Below are positions 11,201 to 21,934 of a stretch of DNA of 64,000 nucleotides, piece after piece. Source of the DNA: Malaya genurostris (lineage: Eukaryota; Arthropoda; Insecta; Diptera; Culicidae); assembly GCF_030247185.1 (NCBI RefSeq), contig NC_080570.1:147160641-147224640 (forward strand), written 5' to 3'. The notes beneath the pieces were generated by a model, which was not told where the DNA came from, did not search any database, and saw only the letters and a list, made by a program, of their open reading frames with translations. Positions within the stretch are counted from its first letter, which is position 1. Each line of letters starts with the position of its first letter. The translations under genes were made by a program, and so were the position numbers.

Positions 11201-13955
11201 TAAAACTTCCCACAATTGCTGGTTAGTTAACACAAAATTGCTCATAATTTACACAGTCAAAAACAAGATTCGAATCAATATGAACTGAATATTATTGACA
11301 GATGTCTAACCTCTTAAAACTATCGACATCAGCTGTTACTGTTCAATATTCATAGCAGCCAGAGTCATCTTTTGAAAACGAACGGATCTATTTGTACTCC
11401 CAATAGTTATCATGACAACCTGCATTCTACATTTTTCCGGTGTATTCACTGAGTCAATTTCGACTATTCTACCTCGCTTAATTTGGTTTGGATGGTTCTG
11501 AGTCAACAAATCAAGCCGAAAACGAATAAATCTAGACAGATGTGATTATTGAGGATTTCTGACAATTTTTGACAATTGGTTGAACGTTCTCAATTAACCT
11601 TCTCTCCAAATTTAACATCAACCATTTCTCATTATTTACCTTCAACTAAAACAGATTTGAACAGTTTTCCTCAAAAACAGAAAGCTTTCAAAAAATCTTC
11701 ATCCTCATCGAAAGTACCGACATACACGCTAAACAAGCTGATGTTGAAAAGTTCACCGAGGCTCCCAAAAAACCTGCTGAAGTTCTTGGCTGATATCTGA
11801 CGTTTCAACCGGACCAGCCCGAAACCGACCGCAGACGTAGAGGTAAATTTTTTAAATAAATAATATCCACTAGACAGAAAAAGGCCCAGCGGGTGGCAGG
11901 CGCCTCTTGAAAACATCCAGATTAAAAATCGTGGCAACCCAACCGTGCCAAGCCCGGAGACGCTACAGTTGAGAACGTTCTCACTCATCGGTGAAATGAC
12001 GGCAATAGTAAGGATGAAGGTGGTGGTGGTGGTGGTGCTGGTAATGGTGGTTGTAGGCCCGATCAAGCCGTTCACTGTGCCAGTGCGGACTGGCATGGCA
12101 CATGGGTTGAGAGAAGTTGGATCTTTATCGTGTACCTTCGTTTTTACGATCGTGTTGTTGTTTTGTTATTGCGTTTTTTATTTCTCGTTCATGACAATCC
12201 TCATAATGCTGGCCTGTGGCGTACGATTTCAATTAATTGGGAGAAATTTGATATGTTGCTGGGTGGATTTATTTAACCAGTCGTCAAATTATTCGAATCG
12301 TTCGGAGCAGTTCTTCGAAATTGTTGGCGCGGGTCTGAGTTTATCAGCTGGTTACGGGATGCTGTCAGTGCATTTTGAACATTGATTGACGGATAGTAGT
12401 AGGCTGTGATATGTTACTAATCACGCGATAGATTGTCGCTTGCAACCGATCAATTGTGCAACAGATGTTACCTGAAGGAAAATGTGATTGATTTTGCAAC
12501 GTAACCGTAGGTATCTTTTCATAATGACCACAAAAATTGACGCATAAAATTTAACTCAAATTAACCGGTTTATGGATGGCCAACTGGATTCAGACTTCAG
12601 ACATCCAGAAGAACTCACAGCTTGTCACCACCTTATTCGCTCTGTCCCACGCAACTCGTCTCAATTCTAAATTAATGAAGAATCATTTCCCCGTCGGTAA
12701 CGGGAAGGAAAAGAAGAACAAACAAAAAACGTGTCGTCCACCGGCTGTTGTTTCTGTTACCACTTGTAGCCATCTATCTTCCCGCCGAAGTATCGTTACC
12801 CGCAACCATTGAAATTAATAGTGCTACCTATTTTTTGTTTGTTTTCGGTTTCTTGTTTCTGCTCGCCTCACCAGCCGGCCGACCGGCCCCGGGTGCGGGA
12901 TGTGATAAAAATCAAATTATAAATAAGATTCTCAAAATGAGACGACGCGAAAGTGTCAGCCGAAACAGAGCATGGTTTGAGGTTAGAGCTTCGGTTCGGA
13001 TCTGCTGGAGATATCGTTTATAAATTGCTGTCCTCAGACTATTTTGAGGTTATGAGATACTGGGATAAAAAACTCGAATAGTTTAGGGTTTTAGTTTTTG
13101 CTTTGTTTCATTTGTCTTAAGCTTTTGAGATGTAGGTACATATCTTATTTTTATGTCCGATTCTGTCTAATTTTCCTGTCTTTCTCTTTATCCGCCCGTC
13201 CCGGTGTCAAACCCGGCAGTTGTTGCGTAGTTTGGCTCTCCGCTACGAGACCTGGCTGAGTTATGGTTTCCACAGGTAGATATCGCGTACAGGTGAGAGG
13301 TTTCACTTTTTGGAAGCATGTTGTTCTCAGTCCGCAGAGCTCCTGCCTAAGCCGATAGAAGTAGTAACGAGCTCGATTAATTCTTCGGTATCCGGCGATG
13401 ATAGGTTGGCCATTGTCCGGAAAAATCTGTTTGACCCGATAAGGTCTAAAATCTGTTTATTTCCCGGGAACTGATCACCATAATTTCGTCATATTTCTTC
13501 CAGTACGGGTTTCGTTCCAACAGACGACAACGGGAGACAGTCGGAAATTGGCCGTTTAAATTAATTTGCTACGTCGGTTCCCGCCGGGCTAGAGCACGGG
13601 AACTCGGACCGATGCTGCCGGACCGATAATTGGATGCGCTCGTAAATAAACACTTTCAAACTGGTTGGTTGTGCTATTAATGTTTAGATAATTTCGTCAA
13701 GATTATCCAAGTAGGCGGATTTCGCCGGATAACGGTTGATTGAGAGAAACAGTTCGATCAGTTCAAATTGAACTGGGGCTGAAACAGAGCTGCCAACTGA
13801 AAATCAGTTTATGATACTGGAGTAAATAGAAACTCCATGAAAAATTTGGAAAAATATCTAGTTATTCTAGTTTTTAAAATAATTTCAAATGATTTATTTA
13901 CAACAACATTTATAAGGCCTTTTTAAATTTCAATTAACTTTTTCTGTTTCATTTT
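11201..13955. other. intergenic, GGT microsatellite, no gene supported
   Basis: Contains a (GGT)n-like run at 12019-12053. The 141- and 146-codon frames that overlap on opposite strands at 11671-12385 owe part of their length to that run (poly-Thr on one strand, poly-Val on the other) and show no domain. 12560-13700 is less AT-rich and looks single-copy, so it could hold regulatory DNA. That is only a possibility. Confidence 0.35.
12019..12053 (+). repeat. (GGT)n microsatellite
   Basis: Seven GGT units in a row, then interrupted GGT repeats. It explains the poly-threonine stretch of the antisense open frame. Confidence 0.9.
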
Positions 13956-13959
13956 GATC

Positions 13960-15400
13960 TATTTTGCCTTTCCAATAGAGAAAGGCTATGCAATCGCAGA
14001 GAAAGCCGATTTCATTTTACATATATCAATTATATACCATTCGACTCAGTTCGTCGAGTACGCATACTATCAGTGTGTAAATGTTCATGTGTATATAGCA
14101 AAAATGGGCCCTCGATTTTCTCGGAGATAGCTAGATCGATTTTCACAAGCTTAGATATAAACGAAACGTCTCTCGGTCCCATAGTCTGCTACTGAGTTTT
14201 ACCCGAATCGAACTTCCGGTTCAATAATAACAGGGTAAAATATGCCTAAAAAATGAAAATGTGCCCTCGATTTCTAAGACAATGCATAACCGATTTTCTT
14301 CAACTCAGCTTCAAATGAAAGGCCCTACAGTCCCATAGCTTGCTATTGAATTTCATCCCAATCCGACTTCCGGTTCCGGAGTAAATATTAACAAAATAAA
14401 CTCGATTTTCCCACAGATTGCTCAATCAATTTCCACAAGCTCAGAATCAAATAAAAGGTCTTTTAGTCCTATAAAACCCCTCTCAAATTTAATCCAGATA
14501 CAACTTTCGGTTCCGAAATTACAGACTGATAAGTTCAAAAATTTCATTTTCAGGAGCGTGATTTTTTATAAAATACCGATAAATCGAGCAAAAGAGGTTT
14601 AACTATTAGTTGTATAATTCTTCAGTTGAACAGGTTTGGTTAGTTGATGACCACATACATTAATTTCGAGAATACCGGTTATCGTTCCCAGTCCCGGAAG
14701 TACCGAGAAAAGTGATCATGTACTTCAAACCAAAAATCACTGCTAATTCTCAGAAACAGCCGGACCGATTTTCACAAAATTAAATTCGAATGAAAGGTTT
14801 CATGTTCTCACAAGTAAGTATAGAATTTTGTCCGGATCCGACTCCCGGCTCCACAAAAAACAGGGTTAAATGTGTATGACCTGTCATTTAGAGCAATAAT
14901 GCGAAAACAAAAAAAATCTAAATTTAGCTCAAAATTGTATCTATTTGTAGGTTGTGCTAGTTTCCGGTCAAATGAACCGATTTTAGCTATGCCGTTTCCC
15001 AGTTCCCGGTTCCGCGAGTACTAGAATGAGTGATCAAAAACTCAAAAACGAAACTTTCTTCATTTTCTTAGATATAGCCGAGTAGATTTTCGCAATTTTA
15101 AACTCAAATGATTAATAGTTTATAGTTATATGGTCGTATAGACTGCTATTGACTTTTTTTCGGATGCGACTTCCGGTTCCGGAGTAACAGGGCGAAGTGT
15201 GTTTAAAATTTATTCCGTCATGCAGAGTGAAAATGCAAAACAAATGAAGAATGCCTACAAACTGGGCTAAAAAAGTTGAGTCAAATGTACTTTAAAACAT
15301 TAGAGAAATGACTAATGAAAAAGGTAAAATTGAGTATTTCAAACTAATATTTTCCTCATGTACATTTTTCATTTAATATGGTCTTTCTTAGTAAAGAAGT
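13960..15400. repeat. periodic repeat family, large degenerate copy
   Basis: Begins near TTTGCCTTTCCAATAGAGAA and then repeats a phrase containing CGACTTCCGGTTCC(GGAGTAA). Instances are near 14210, 14368, 14505, 14842 and 15168. Other words in the phrase are TCGATTTTCACAAGCT, AAATGAAAGGTC and TAGTCCCATA. The CATTCGACTCAGTTCGTCGAG word near 14039 also appears at the inner ends of the inverted copies at 28-34.7 kb, tying the families together. Spacings of about 135-160 bp and multiples of this suggest an ancient tandem structure. No open frame of useful length survives. Confidence 0.7.
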
Positions 15401-15439
15401 TCGGATCGGAATGTGACCAAAATTTGACAAATTTATCGC

Positions 15440-16185
15440 TCGTCATATAAAAATACAGTTTTATAAACAACTTATGTGAGCCCGGAGAACCGGAGATTGT
15501 CCCCCTGACTCCGGGCCAAACTTGGAGAGATGGTAACCTTAATTACAAATTGTACACACTTGTAAACTTTTCATTAACTTCCGATTTTGCTAACTTGCTA
15601 CACAGTTTTCTCAGTGTTGATATAGAATTGTGAATCTGGCTGCCCAAATTTTTCAAATATTTTTCTTATTATTATTATAGCAATTTATTTAAACACAGAT
15701 GTGATAAACATCACCAGTATATAGCTGATATACTCTTATAATAACAAATTATCACACTATCAAATTTTTCGATAAATAGTTTGAAGTTGTGCGAACAAAA
15801 ATACAGCAGTATTGTAAATTTCTTTATGTAGAGGTTTCCAATTGCTACTAACCAACTCGTGCTAAATGCGCATGTTCGAAAACTGAGAAATTGCCCTTTT
15901 GAAATCATATTCCGGAATACTTCTAACCAACACTGGCATACATCACTGGACCCATAAAATGATAACCTATGTGGTGCAAAGGCGATCCTCACACCCGGGT
16001 TGCTTCGATAAAACATAAAACCGATGGAGCAATCGATTTTCAAAGCTTCACTGACTCCATTGTTAGGCCGGTAAAATTCAATGCATATTCTATCGTTGTC
16101 AAGAAGTAACAAAAATTCATCGGTCGACAATTTGAAAGAATTTGAACGAACTGTGCTCTGTATCCAAAGAGGTTAGGTCGAATTA
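15440..16185. other. intergenic; 139-codon minus-strand frame not supported
   Basis: A 139-codon open frame at 15711-16130 (-) has no recognisable domain, no similarity I can name and no splice or promoter context. I leave it uncalled. Nothing else is recognisable. Confidence 0.35.
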
Positions 16186-16187
16186 TT

Positions 16188-16398
16188 ATTACATACGTCA
16201 AAATACGAAGTATAACAGACGTAATAATACAGATACGGATTTCGATCCTTCGTATTTACATCCTTCTTCAGTGACGCTATTTAGTAGTATGTTGTCTGTT
16301 GTTCTAAATAGTACCACTGAAGAAGCATTTAATTAACATTCGTAATACGTATCTATATTATTACGTCTGTTATACTTCGTATTTTGACGTATGTAATA
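16188..16398. mobile_element. hairpin MITE with ~50-bp arms
   Basis: The left arm ATTACATACGTCAAAATACG and the following 30 bp are mirrored at the right by CGTATTTTGACGTATGTAAT and the sequence before it. A second nested pair (CTTCTTCAGTG / CACTGAAGAAG) lies inside. The whole 211-bp segment is one fold-back structure without coding capacity. It lies just upstream of the I-type element insertion. Confidence 0.85.
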
Positions 16399-16601
16399 TT
16401 AAAGGAATTCAATGGCATTTCGAATTAGTACTTTCATTTTGAATTCCATTAACAGTTCCAGTTACAATTAGGGGCTTTCTACATGTTTGGTTTTCTGCGA
16501 TACTGGAAAAGCATAAATTTTTCTTCAAAACACGTATCACTACTCCGAAATATTGTAGCTTTGATAATTTCTGTTGTGTTGTTGAATCAGATGTCACATA
16601 G

Positions 16602-16615
16602 TGAAGGATGAAGAT
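16602..16615. repeat. target-site duplication, left copy
   Basis: TGAAGGATGAAGAT, 14 bp, identical to 22625-22638. It marks the insertion site of the intervening retrotransposon. Confidence 0.93.
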
Positions 16616-16935
16616 TTTTTTTCATAAATACGTTTATTTCATAGGCAATATACATAAGTTTTTCTTCGCCGTGGCATCTACAATACATAGTACTTTAAAC
16701 CTAATACATTTCGAATATCCTATTAGTATGTTGGTATTCATTAGTTAATCTAAACACTGTTTTTATCAAGCGAGTTGCTATTATAAATTACATTAAATGA
16801 AATACATTTATTTTGTACATGATCTTATAACTATTTCAGGTTTGTTTGTATCAGTTCATCACTTTTATTTAATATAAGATAGCTGGCTATTGGTTGAGCT
16901 CATGGAAGAGAAAACAATCTAACATAAAATAAAAT
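16616..16935 (-). other. 3' UTR and A-tail of the I-type element
   Basis: AT-rich sequence between the ORF2 stop and the T run that is the minus-strand poly(A) end. The A run abuts the left target-site duplication directly, as expected for target-primed reverse transcription. Confidence 0.8.
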
Positions 16936-19900
16936 TTAAATTGGAACTCCAATGGACTTAATGAAATAATAAAGAAGTTTCATGTAAGGAACGTCACGAC
17001 AAGCAAGAATGTCGCGAACTGGGACATTGGATAGTCTACCTTGGGTACGCAAGGAATTTATTAGTTGAGATCTGACATCACGATACTCCACGCATGTCCA
17101 AACAACATGGTCAATATCGCGGTAACCTTCGCCACAAGCACAATGATTAGTCTCGGAAAGTCCAATTCGAAGGAGATGTGCATCTAACGTGTAGTGATTG
17201 GACATGAGTCTGGACATCACACGAATGAAATCTCTACTCACATCCAGTCCCCTGAACCATGCCTTTGTCGATATTTTAGGAATAATTGAGTGCATCCACC
17301 GACCCAGATCATCTTTATCCCAAGAAGCTTGCCAGCTGGCAAGTGTTCTTTGGCGAGACGCGCTATAGAATTCATTGAAAGCAATTGGTCTCTCATAAAT
17401 TTCACCCTCAATAGCACCACGTTTGGCTAAAATATCGGCTCTTTCATTGCCTGGAATGGAGCAATGAGCCGGAACCCAAACTATTGTGATTTGATAATTA
17501 TTATTCAATATGACGTTCAGGCACTGTTTTATTTTGCCCAAGAAAAAAGGTTCATTTTTGCCAGCAGCCTTTGAGCGAATGGCTTCAATTGCACTCAGAC
17601 TATCTGTGAAAAGAAAATAATGGTTTGGAGATAATGTGACGATTATACTCAAACTATAATGAACTGCTGCTAACTCTGCTATATAAACAGATGCAGGTTC
17701 TTGAAGCCTAAAGGAGACCGAAACATTATTGTTGAACATACCAAACCCTGTCGCTTCTTCAATTCGCGATCCGTCCGTGTAAAACATTTTCTCAGAGTCG
17801 ATATGCCTGAACTTACTTGTAAATATTTTTGGGATTTCCAACGAGCGTAGGTGTTCCGGAATTCCACGCCCTTCGCGCTGCATGGATGTGTCGAAAAATA
17901 AAGTTGAGTCAGGGACATTTAGGAGGCTGACACGGATAGGAATATATCTTGAAGGGTTGATTTCCTGTGACATATGGTTAAAATATACTGTCATAAATTT
18001 TGTTTGAGATCGAAGCTCGACTAGTCGTTCGAAATTAATAATTACCATGGGATTCAGCACCTCACATCTTATTAGCAGGCGTGATGAAAGCTCCCAAAAT
18101 CGATCTTTTAATGGAAGAACTCCCGCCAGAACTTCAAGACTCATTGTATGTGTCGAATGCATGCAGCCTAAAGCAATTCGCAAACAACGATATTGAATTC
18201 GCTCTAATTTGATAATATGAGAGTTTGCAGCGGAACGAAAGCAAACGCATCCATATTCCATCACTGAAAGTATCGTTGTCTGATACAATTTTATTAGATC
18301 TTCCGGATGAGCACCCCACCAAGATCCGGTTATTGTTCGAAGAAAATTTACTCTTTGTTGGCATTTTGTTATCAGAAACCTAATGTGTCCTCCCCACGTG
18401 CATTTGGAATCAAACCACACCCCGAGGTATTTGAAAGTCAAAACCTGTTGGATCATTCTTCCCATCATATGGAGCTGAAGCTGCGCGGGATCATGCTTTC
18501 TTGAAAAGACGACTAACTCTGTTTTCTCCGCAGAGAATTCGATACCAAGATGAACAGCCCAATCGGACAAGTTATCTAAGGTATCTTGCAATGGTTTATG
18601 CAGATCAATAGCTTTGGGTCCAGTAACTGAAACTACGCCATCATCTGCCAATTGTCTTAGTGTACATGGGGATACTAGACAGCTGTCAATGTCATTTACG
18701 TAAAAATTATAGAGGAGCGGACTGAGGCAAGAGCCTTGCGGTAGACCCATGTAGCTAATTCTGAATGTTACCAAATCGCCATGTGAAAAATGCATGCGTT
18801 TCTCTGACAAAAGGTTGTGCAAATAATTATTTATAACCGCTGGGAGTCCATGTTGGTGAAGCTTGTCTGAAAGAACATCAATGGAAACTGAATCAAATGC
18901 TCCTTTAATGTCTAAAAATACAGATGCCATTTGTTGCTTTTGAGCGAAGGCAATTTGGATGTCAGACGAAAGTAATGCAAGGCAATCATTCGTCCCTTTA
19001 TTTCTACGGAAGCCAAACTGAGTATCTGACAACAAACCGTTCGTCTCGACCCAAGTGTCGAGACGTCGTAGAATAATTGTTTCGAACAATTTTCTGATGC
19101 AGGACAACATCGCGATGGGTCTATATGAGTTGTGATTGGAAGCTGGTTTCCCCGGCTTTTGAATGGCGATAACTTTCACTTGCCTCCAGTCAGGTGGAAC
19201 AATATTTTGCTCAAGAAGCTTGTTGAACAATTCCAACAAACGTCTTTTTGCGAGGTCGGGCAGATTCTTCACCAAGTTGAATTTAATTCTGTCCAACCCA
19301 GGAGCGTTATTGTTACAAGACATGAGTGCTATGGAAAATTCCATCATAGAAAAGGGGCTATCAATGGAACCATTATTTGAAAAAGATTCCCTAATAATGC
19401 TATGCGTAGGAACAGAATCTGGACAAACTTTCCTCGCAAAATCAAATATCCATCGGTTCGAGTATTCCTCACTCTCATTTCCTACGTTACGATTCCTCAT
19501 TCGTCTGGCCGTATTCCAAAGAGTGCTCATTGAGGTTTCTCTTGACAAACCTTCGACAAAATGTCTCCAATAGCTACATTTCTTGGCCCGAAGTATGCTC
19601 TTGTACTTGGTTTCTAAAGTCAAGAATTTTTCAAAATTCTGAGGAGTTCCTCCTCCTCGTTTTAAAAACGTCTTGAAGGCATTTTGTTTCGCGTGCTTAG
19701 CATCTGAGCACTCTTTGTCCCACCAAGGGTTTGGAGGCCTTCTGTTAGACGATGAACCAAGAAATCGTTTGGTTTGGGCTTGTTCTGCGGCCTCCAGAAT
19801 CGAACAAACGAGGAAGTCATATTCTTCAAGTGGGGGGAGCTCTTCCATTGAAGTTAAGGCACTTGAAATATTACTTTGGTATTTAATCCAGTCAATATTT

Positions 19901-20640
19901 TTTGTCAAATCATATGGAATATTAACTGAATTAGCAATGCCTTTGTTACTGCTAATTGAGATGATGATTGGTAAATGATCGCTACCGTGTAAATCAGGAA
20001 ATACTTTCCAGGTGCAATCTAGTCGAATTGAAGTCGAGCAAAGAGATAAATCTAATGCACTTGGACGTGCAGGAGGTCTTGGGATCCGTGTCATGCTACC
20101 CATATTTAGTACCGTCATGCTAAAATTGTCGCAAATATTATATATTAAGGATGATCTGCTATCATTGTAAACGGAACCCCACATCATTCCGTGCGAATTG
20201 AAATCTCCTAAAATCAAACGTGGAGCAGGAAGGGCTTCGACAATTTCATTAAGCTGTCGTTGTCCAACTTGAGCTCTTGGAGGAATATATACTGAAGCAA
20301 TGCAAATGTCCTTTCCTTTAATGTTTATTTGACAAGCAACAACTTCTATACTAGAAGTCGAAGGAATATTTAATCTATAAAAGGAATAACATTTCTTAAT
20401 TCCTAAAAGCACTCCACCATACGGAGAGTCTCTATCGAGACGTATAATGTTAAAGTCATTAAAACTTAAGGCTATGTTTGATGTAAGCCATGTTTCGCAC
20501 AAAGTAAATACATCACATTTTTGACTATGCAACAAAACTTTAAATGAATCAAGTTTTGGCATGATGCTTCGACAATTCCACTGCAGGACAGTGATTGAAT
20601 CATTTGCGGCGGATGATAAATTATCCATCAAATGATACAA
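16936..20640 (-). CDS. retrotransposon ORF2: endonuclease / reverse transcriptase / RNase H
   Basis: 1234 codons, no stop. APE-type endonuclease: WNCRS near residue 21, E49 in CETW, Y118 in SVYIPP, D146 and N148 in GDFNSH, and SDH at 220-222. Reverse transcriptase: NSYRPIAML near 503, D576 in FLDIKGAFD, GLPQGSCLSP near 631, then a catalytic box that reads LADD (about 663-666) where most relatives have YADD or FADD. RNase H: YTDGS (D954), AELAA (E988), TDSLSA (D1011) and HCSIPGNERAD. A C-terminal CxC-x8-H-x4-C motif lies at about 1167-1181. The functional start is probably the second ATG (20628, MDNLSS), because it overlaps the ORF1 stop as ATGGATAA. The protein would nick DNA and copy the element RNA into the genome. 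Confidence 0.95.
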   Translation of the reverse strand: MYHLMDNLSSAANDSITVLQWNCRSIMPKLDSFKVLLHSQKCDVFTLCETWLTSNIALSFNDFNIIRLDRDSPYGGVLLGIKKCYSFYRLNIPSTSSIEVVACQINIKGKDICIASVYIPPRAQVGQRQLNEIVEALPAPRLILGDFNSHGMMWGSVYNDSRSSLIYNICDNFSMTVLNMGSMTRIPRPPARPSALDLSLCSTSIRLDCTWKVFPDLHGSDHLPIIISISSNKGIANSVNIPYDLTKNIDWIKYQSNISSALTSMEELPPLEEYDFLVCSILEAAEQAQTKRFLGSSSNRRPPNPWWDKECSDAKHAKQNAFKTFLKRGGGTPQNFEKFLTLETKYKSILRAKKCSYWRHFVEGLSRETSMSTLWNTARRMRNRNVGNESEEYSNRWIFDFARKVCPDSVPTHSIIRESFSNNGSIDSPFSMMEFSIALMSCNNNAPGLDRIKFNLVKNLPDLAKRRLLELFNKLLEQNIVPPDWRQVKVIAIQKPGKPASNHNSYRPIAMLSCIRKLFETIILRRLDTWVETNGLLSDTQFGFRRNKGTNDCLALLSSDIQIAFAQKQQMASVFLDIKGAFDSVSIDVLSDKLHQHGLPAVINNYLHNLLSEKRMHFSHGDLVTFRISYMGLPQGSCLSPLLYNFYVNDIDSCLVSPCTLRQLADDGVVSVTGPKAIDLHKPLQDTLDNLSDWAVHLGIEFSAEKTELVVFSRKHDPAQLQLHMMGRMIQQVLTFKYLGVWFDSKCTWGGHIRFLITKCQQRVNFLRTITGSWWGAHPEDLIKLYQTTILSVMEYGCVCFRSAANSHIIKLERIQYRCLRIALGCMHSTHTMSLEVLAGVLPLKDRFWELSSRLLIRCEVLNPMVIINFERLVELRSQTKFMTVYFNHMSQEINPSRYIPIRVSLLNVPDSTLFFDTSMQREGRGIPEHLRSLEIPKIFTSKFRHIDSEKMFYTDGSRIEEATGFGMFNNNVSVSFRLQEPASVYIAELAAVHYSLSIIVTLSPNHYFLFTDSLSAIEAIRSKAAGKNEPFFLGKIKQCLNVILNNNYQITIVWVPAHCSIPGNERADILAKRGAIEGEIYERPIAFNEFYSASRQRTLASWQASWDKDDLGRWMHSIIPKISTKAWFRGLDVSRDFIRVMSRLMSNHYTLDAHLLRIGLSETNHCACGEGYRDIDHVVWTCVEYRDVRSQLINSLRTQGRLSNVPVRDILACRDVPYMKLLYYFIKSIGVPI

Positions 20641-21934
20641 AACCTGAAAGAACTGGCCATTGAGCTGATAACTGTTTCAAAAAAGTTCTAGCTATTGGAA
20701 GGAATGCCGTTATGATAGTCTTTAGAGGTTCAGAAATATTGAATGCTGCGAAAATCCATTCTACAATTTCCGAAAACTTAAGTAATCCTGTTGGTGAATG
20801 TGAAACGGAGCCCACTGGATTATTGTCTTTCCTTGAGCTAGTTTCTGGATTGGTTTGTGAATTTGACAAACCAGGAGGCACAGTTTTTGGTTTTAAATTT
20901 GGCTTTTTAGCTTTAACACGGGGATCTTTTTTTGAAGATGTAATTTTAGGTGTCTTTTTAGGTATTTTGTGGTTTGTTAATCTCCTCTTAACAGACCCTT
21001 GAGGAGTGACAAACGAGGTATCTTCACTATTTCCGTCGGAGTCAGATTCCTCTGGCTCCATAAGATTTGAAAAACCGTTTTCGGTTTCCAAGGGGGAGAC
21101 ATGTATGACCGTTTTAAGCATTTCTGCATATGTGCGCTTAGACCGTGCTTTTAAAGAAAGCTTCATTTTGTCTTTACGCAGCTTAAATGCAGCGCACACT
21201 GAAAGATCATCATGAGGGCTTTCCCCACAATAAACACATTTTTCAACATCTTTATCGCAAAGATTATCCTTATGAGGCCCTTGACATTTGATACATTTGG
21301 ACTTATTACTACAGTAAGTAGCTGTATGTCCGAATTTTTTACAGTTCGTGCAATTCATAACATGCGGTACGAAAAGCCGAACAGGAAGACGAATTTTATC
21401 GATATAGACATGGCTAGGCAACGCAGATCCGGCAAATGTTACACGAAACGAATCTGAGGGACGATACGACTTTTTTCCATCGACAATAGATGCTGAGTAC
21501 AATTGCTTGCACTCGAGTATCTTAACTCCCTCAAGCATGGAGTTTTTAAAACGACCAACTCCATTTTTAAGTAAATCATCGGCCGTCAGACTTGCTTCAG
21601 TCACGACACCGTCAATTTCCACCTCCTTCGATGGAATGTAAACTCGATATTCAACAGAAAATAATTTACAGGTTACAATTTCGTTCGCCTGTTTCAAGTC
21701 ATTGACAACAACTCGAATTTTATCTCTATTAACTTTACATATTTCTTTAACTTCAGAGAAATGTGATGTCAAATCCTTGGTAATTTGCATCAAATTTAAA
21801 ATCTTTTCTTTTTTTCGAAGATAGACTATCCATGGCCCAGTGGTACCCTGTGGATAATGTTTAGCCCTCGGAGTATTTAAACTCTTACTAGTATCCGGAA
21901 TCGGATTCGGATGATCTTCCATAAGATCATCCAT
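20621..21934 (-). CDS. retrotransposon ORF1: nucleic-acid-binding Gag-like protein
   Basis: 437 codons. Residues about 33-110 resemble the degenerate RRM-like region seen in ORF1 proteins of this superfamily. Three zinc knuckles follow: C-x2-C-x4-H-x4-C (195-208), C-x2-C-x3-H-x4-C (214-226) and C-x2-C-x4-H-x5-C (233-247). Next come an acidic patch (about 293-305), a strongly basic Lys/Pro stretch (about 320-355) and a hydrophobic C-terminal tail. The protein should coat the element RNA to form the ribonucleoprotein. The start at 21934 is the first ATG of the frame, after a long leader. The stop lies 3 nt downstream of the second in-frame ATG of ORF2, so ORF2 translation probably depends on termination-reinitiation. 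Confidence 0.93.
   Translation of the reverse strand: MDDLMEDHPNPIPDTSKSLNTPRAKHYPQGTTGPWIVYLRKKEKILNLMQITKDLTSHFSEVKEICKVNRDKIRVVVNDLKQANEIVTCKLFSVEYRVYIPSKEVEIDGVVTEASLTADDLLKNGVGRFKNSMLEGVKILECKQLYSASIVDGKKSYRPSDSFRVTFAGSALPSHVYIDKIRLPVRLFVPHVMNCTNCKKFGHTATYCSNKSKCIKCQGPHKDNLCDKDVEKCVYCGESPHDDLSVCAAFKLRKDKMKLSLKARSKRTYAEMLKTVIHVSPLETENGFSNLMEPEESDSDGNSEDTSFVTPQGSVKRRLTNHKIPKKTPKITSSKKDPRVKAKKPNLKPKTVPPGLSNSQTNPETSSRKDNNPVGSVSHSPTGLLKFSEIVEWIFAAFNISEPLKTIITAFLPIARTFLKQLSAQWPVLSGFVSFDG

Noticed and set aside
11671..12385. Overlapping 141- and 146-codon open frames on opposite strands
   Set aside because: Their length depends on a GGT microsatellite, the two frames mirror each other, and neither has a domain signature.
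15711..16130. 139-codon minus-strand frame
   Set aside because: No recognised family, no conserved motifs and no gene context; chance open frame is as likely.
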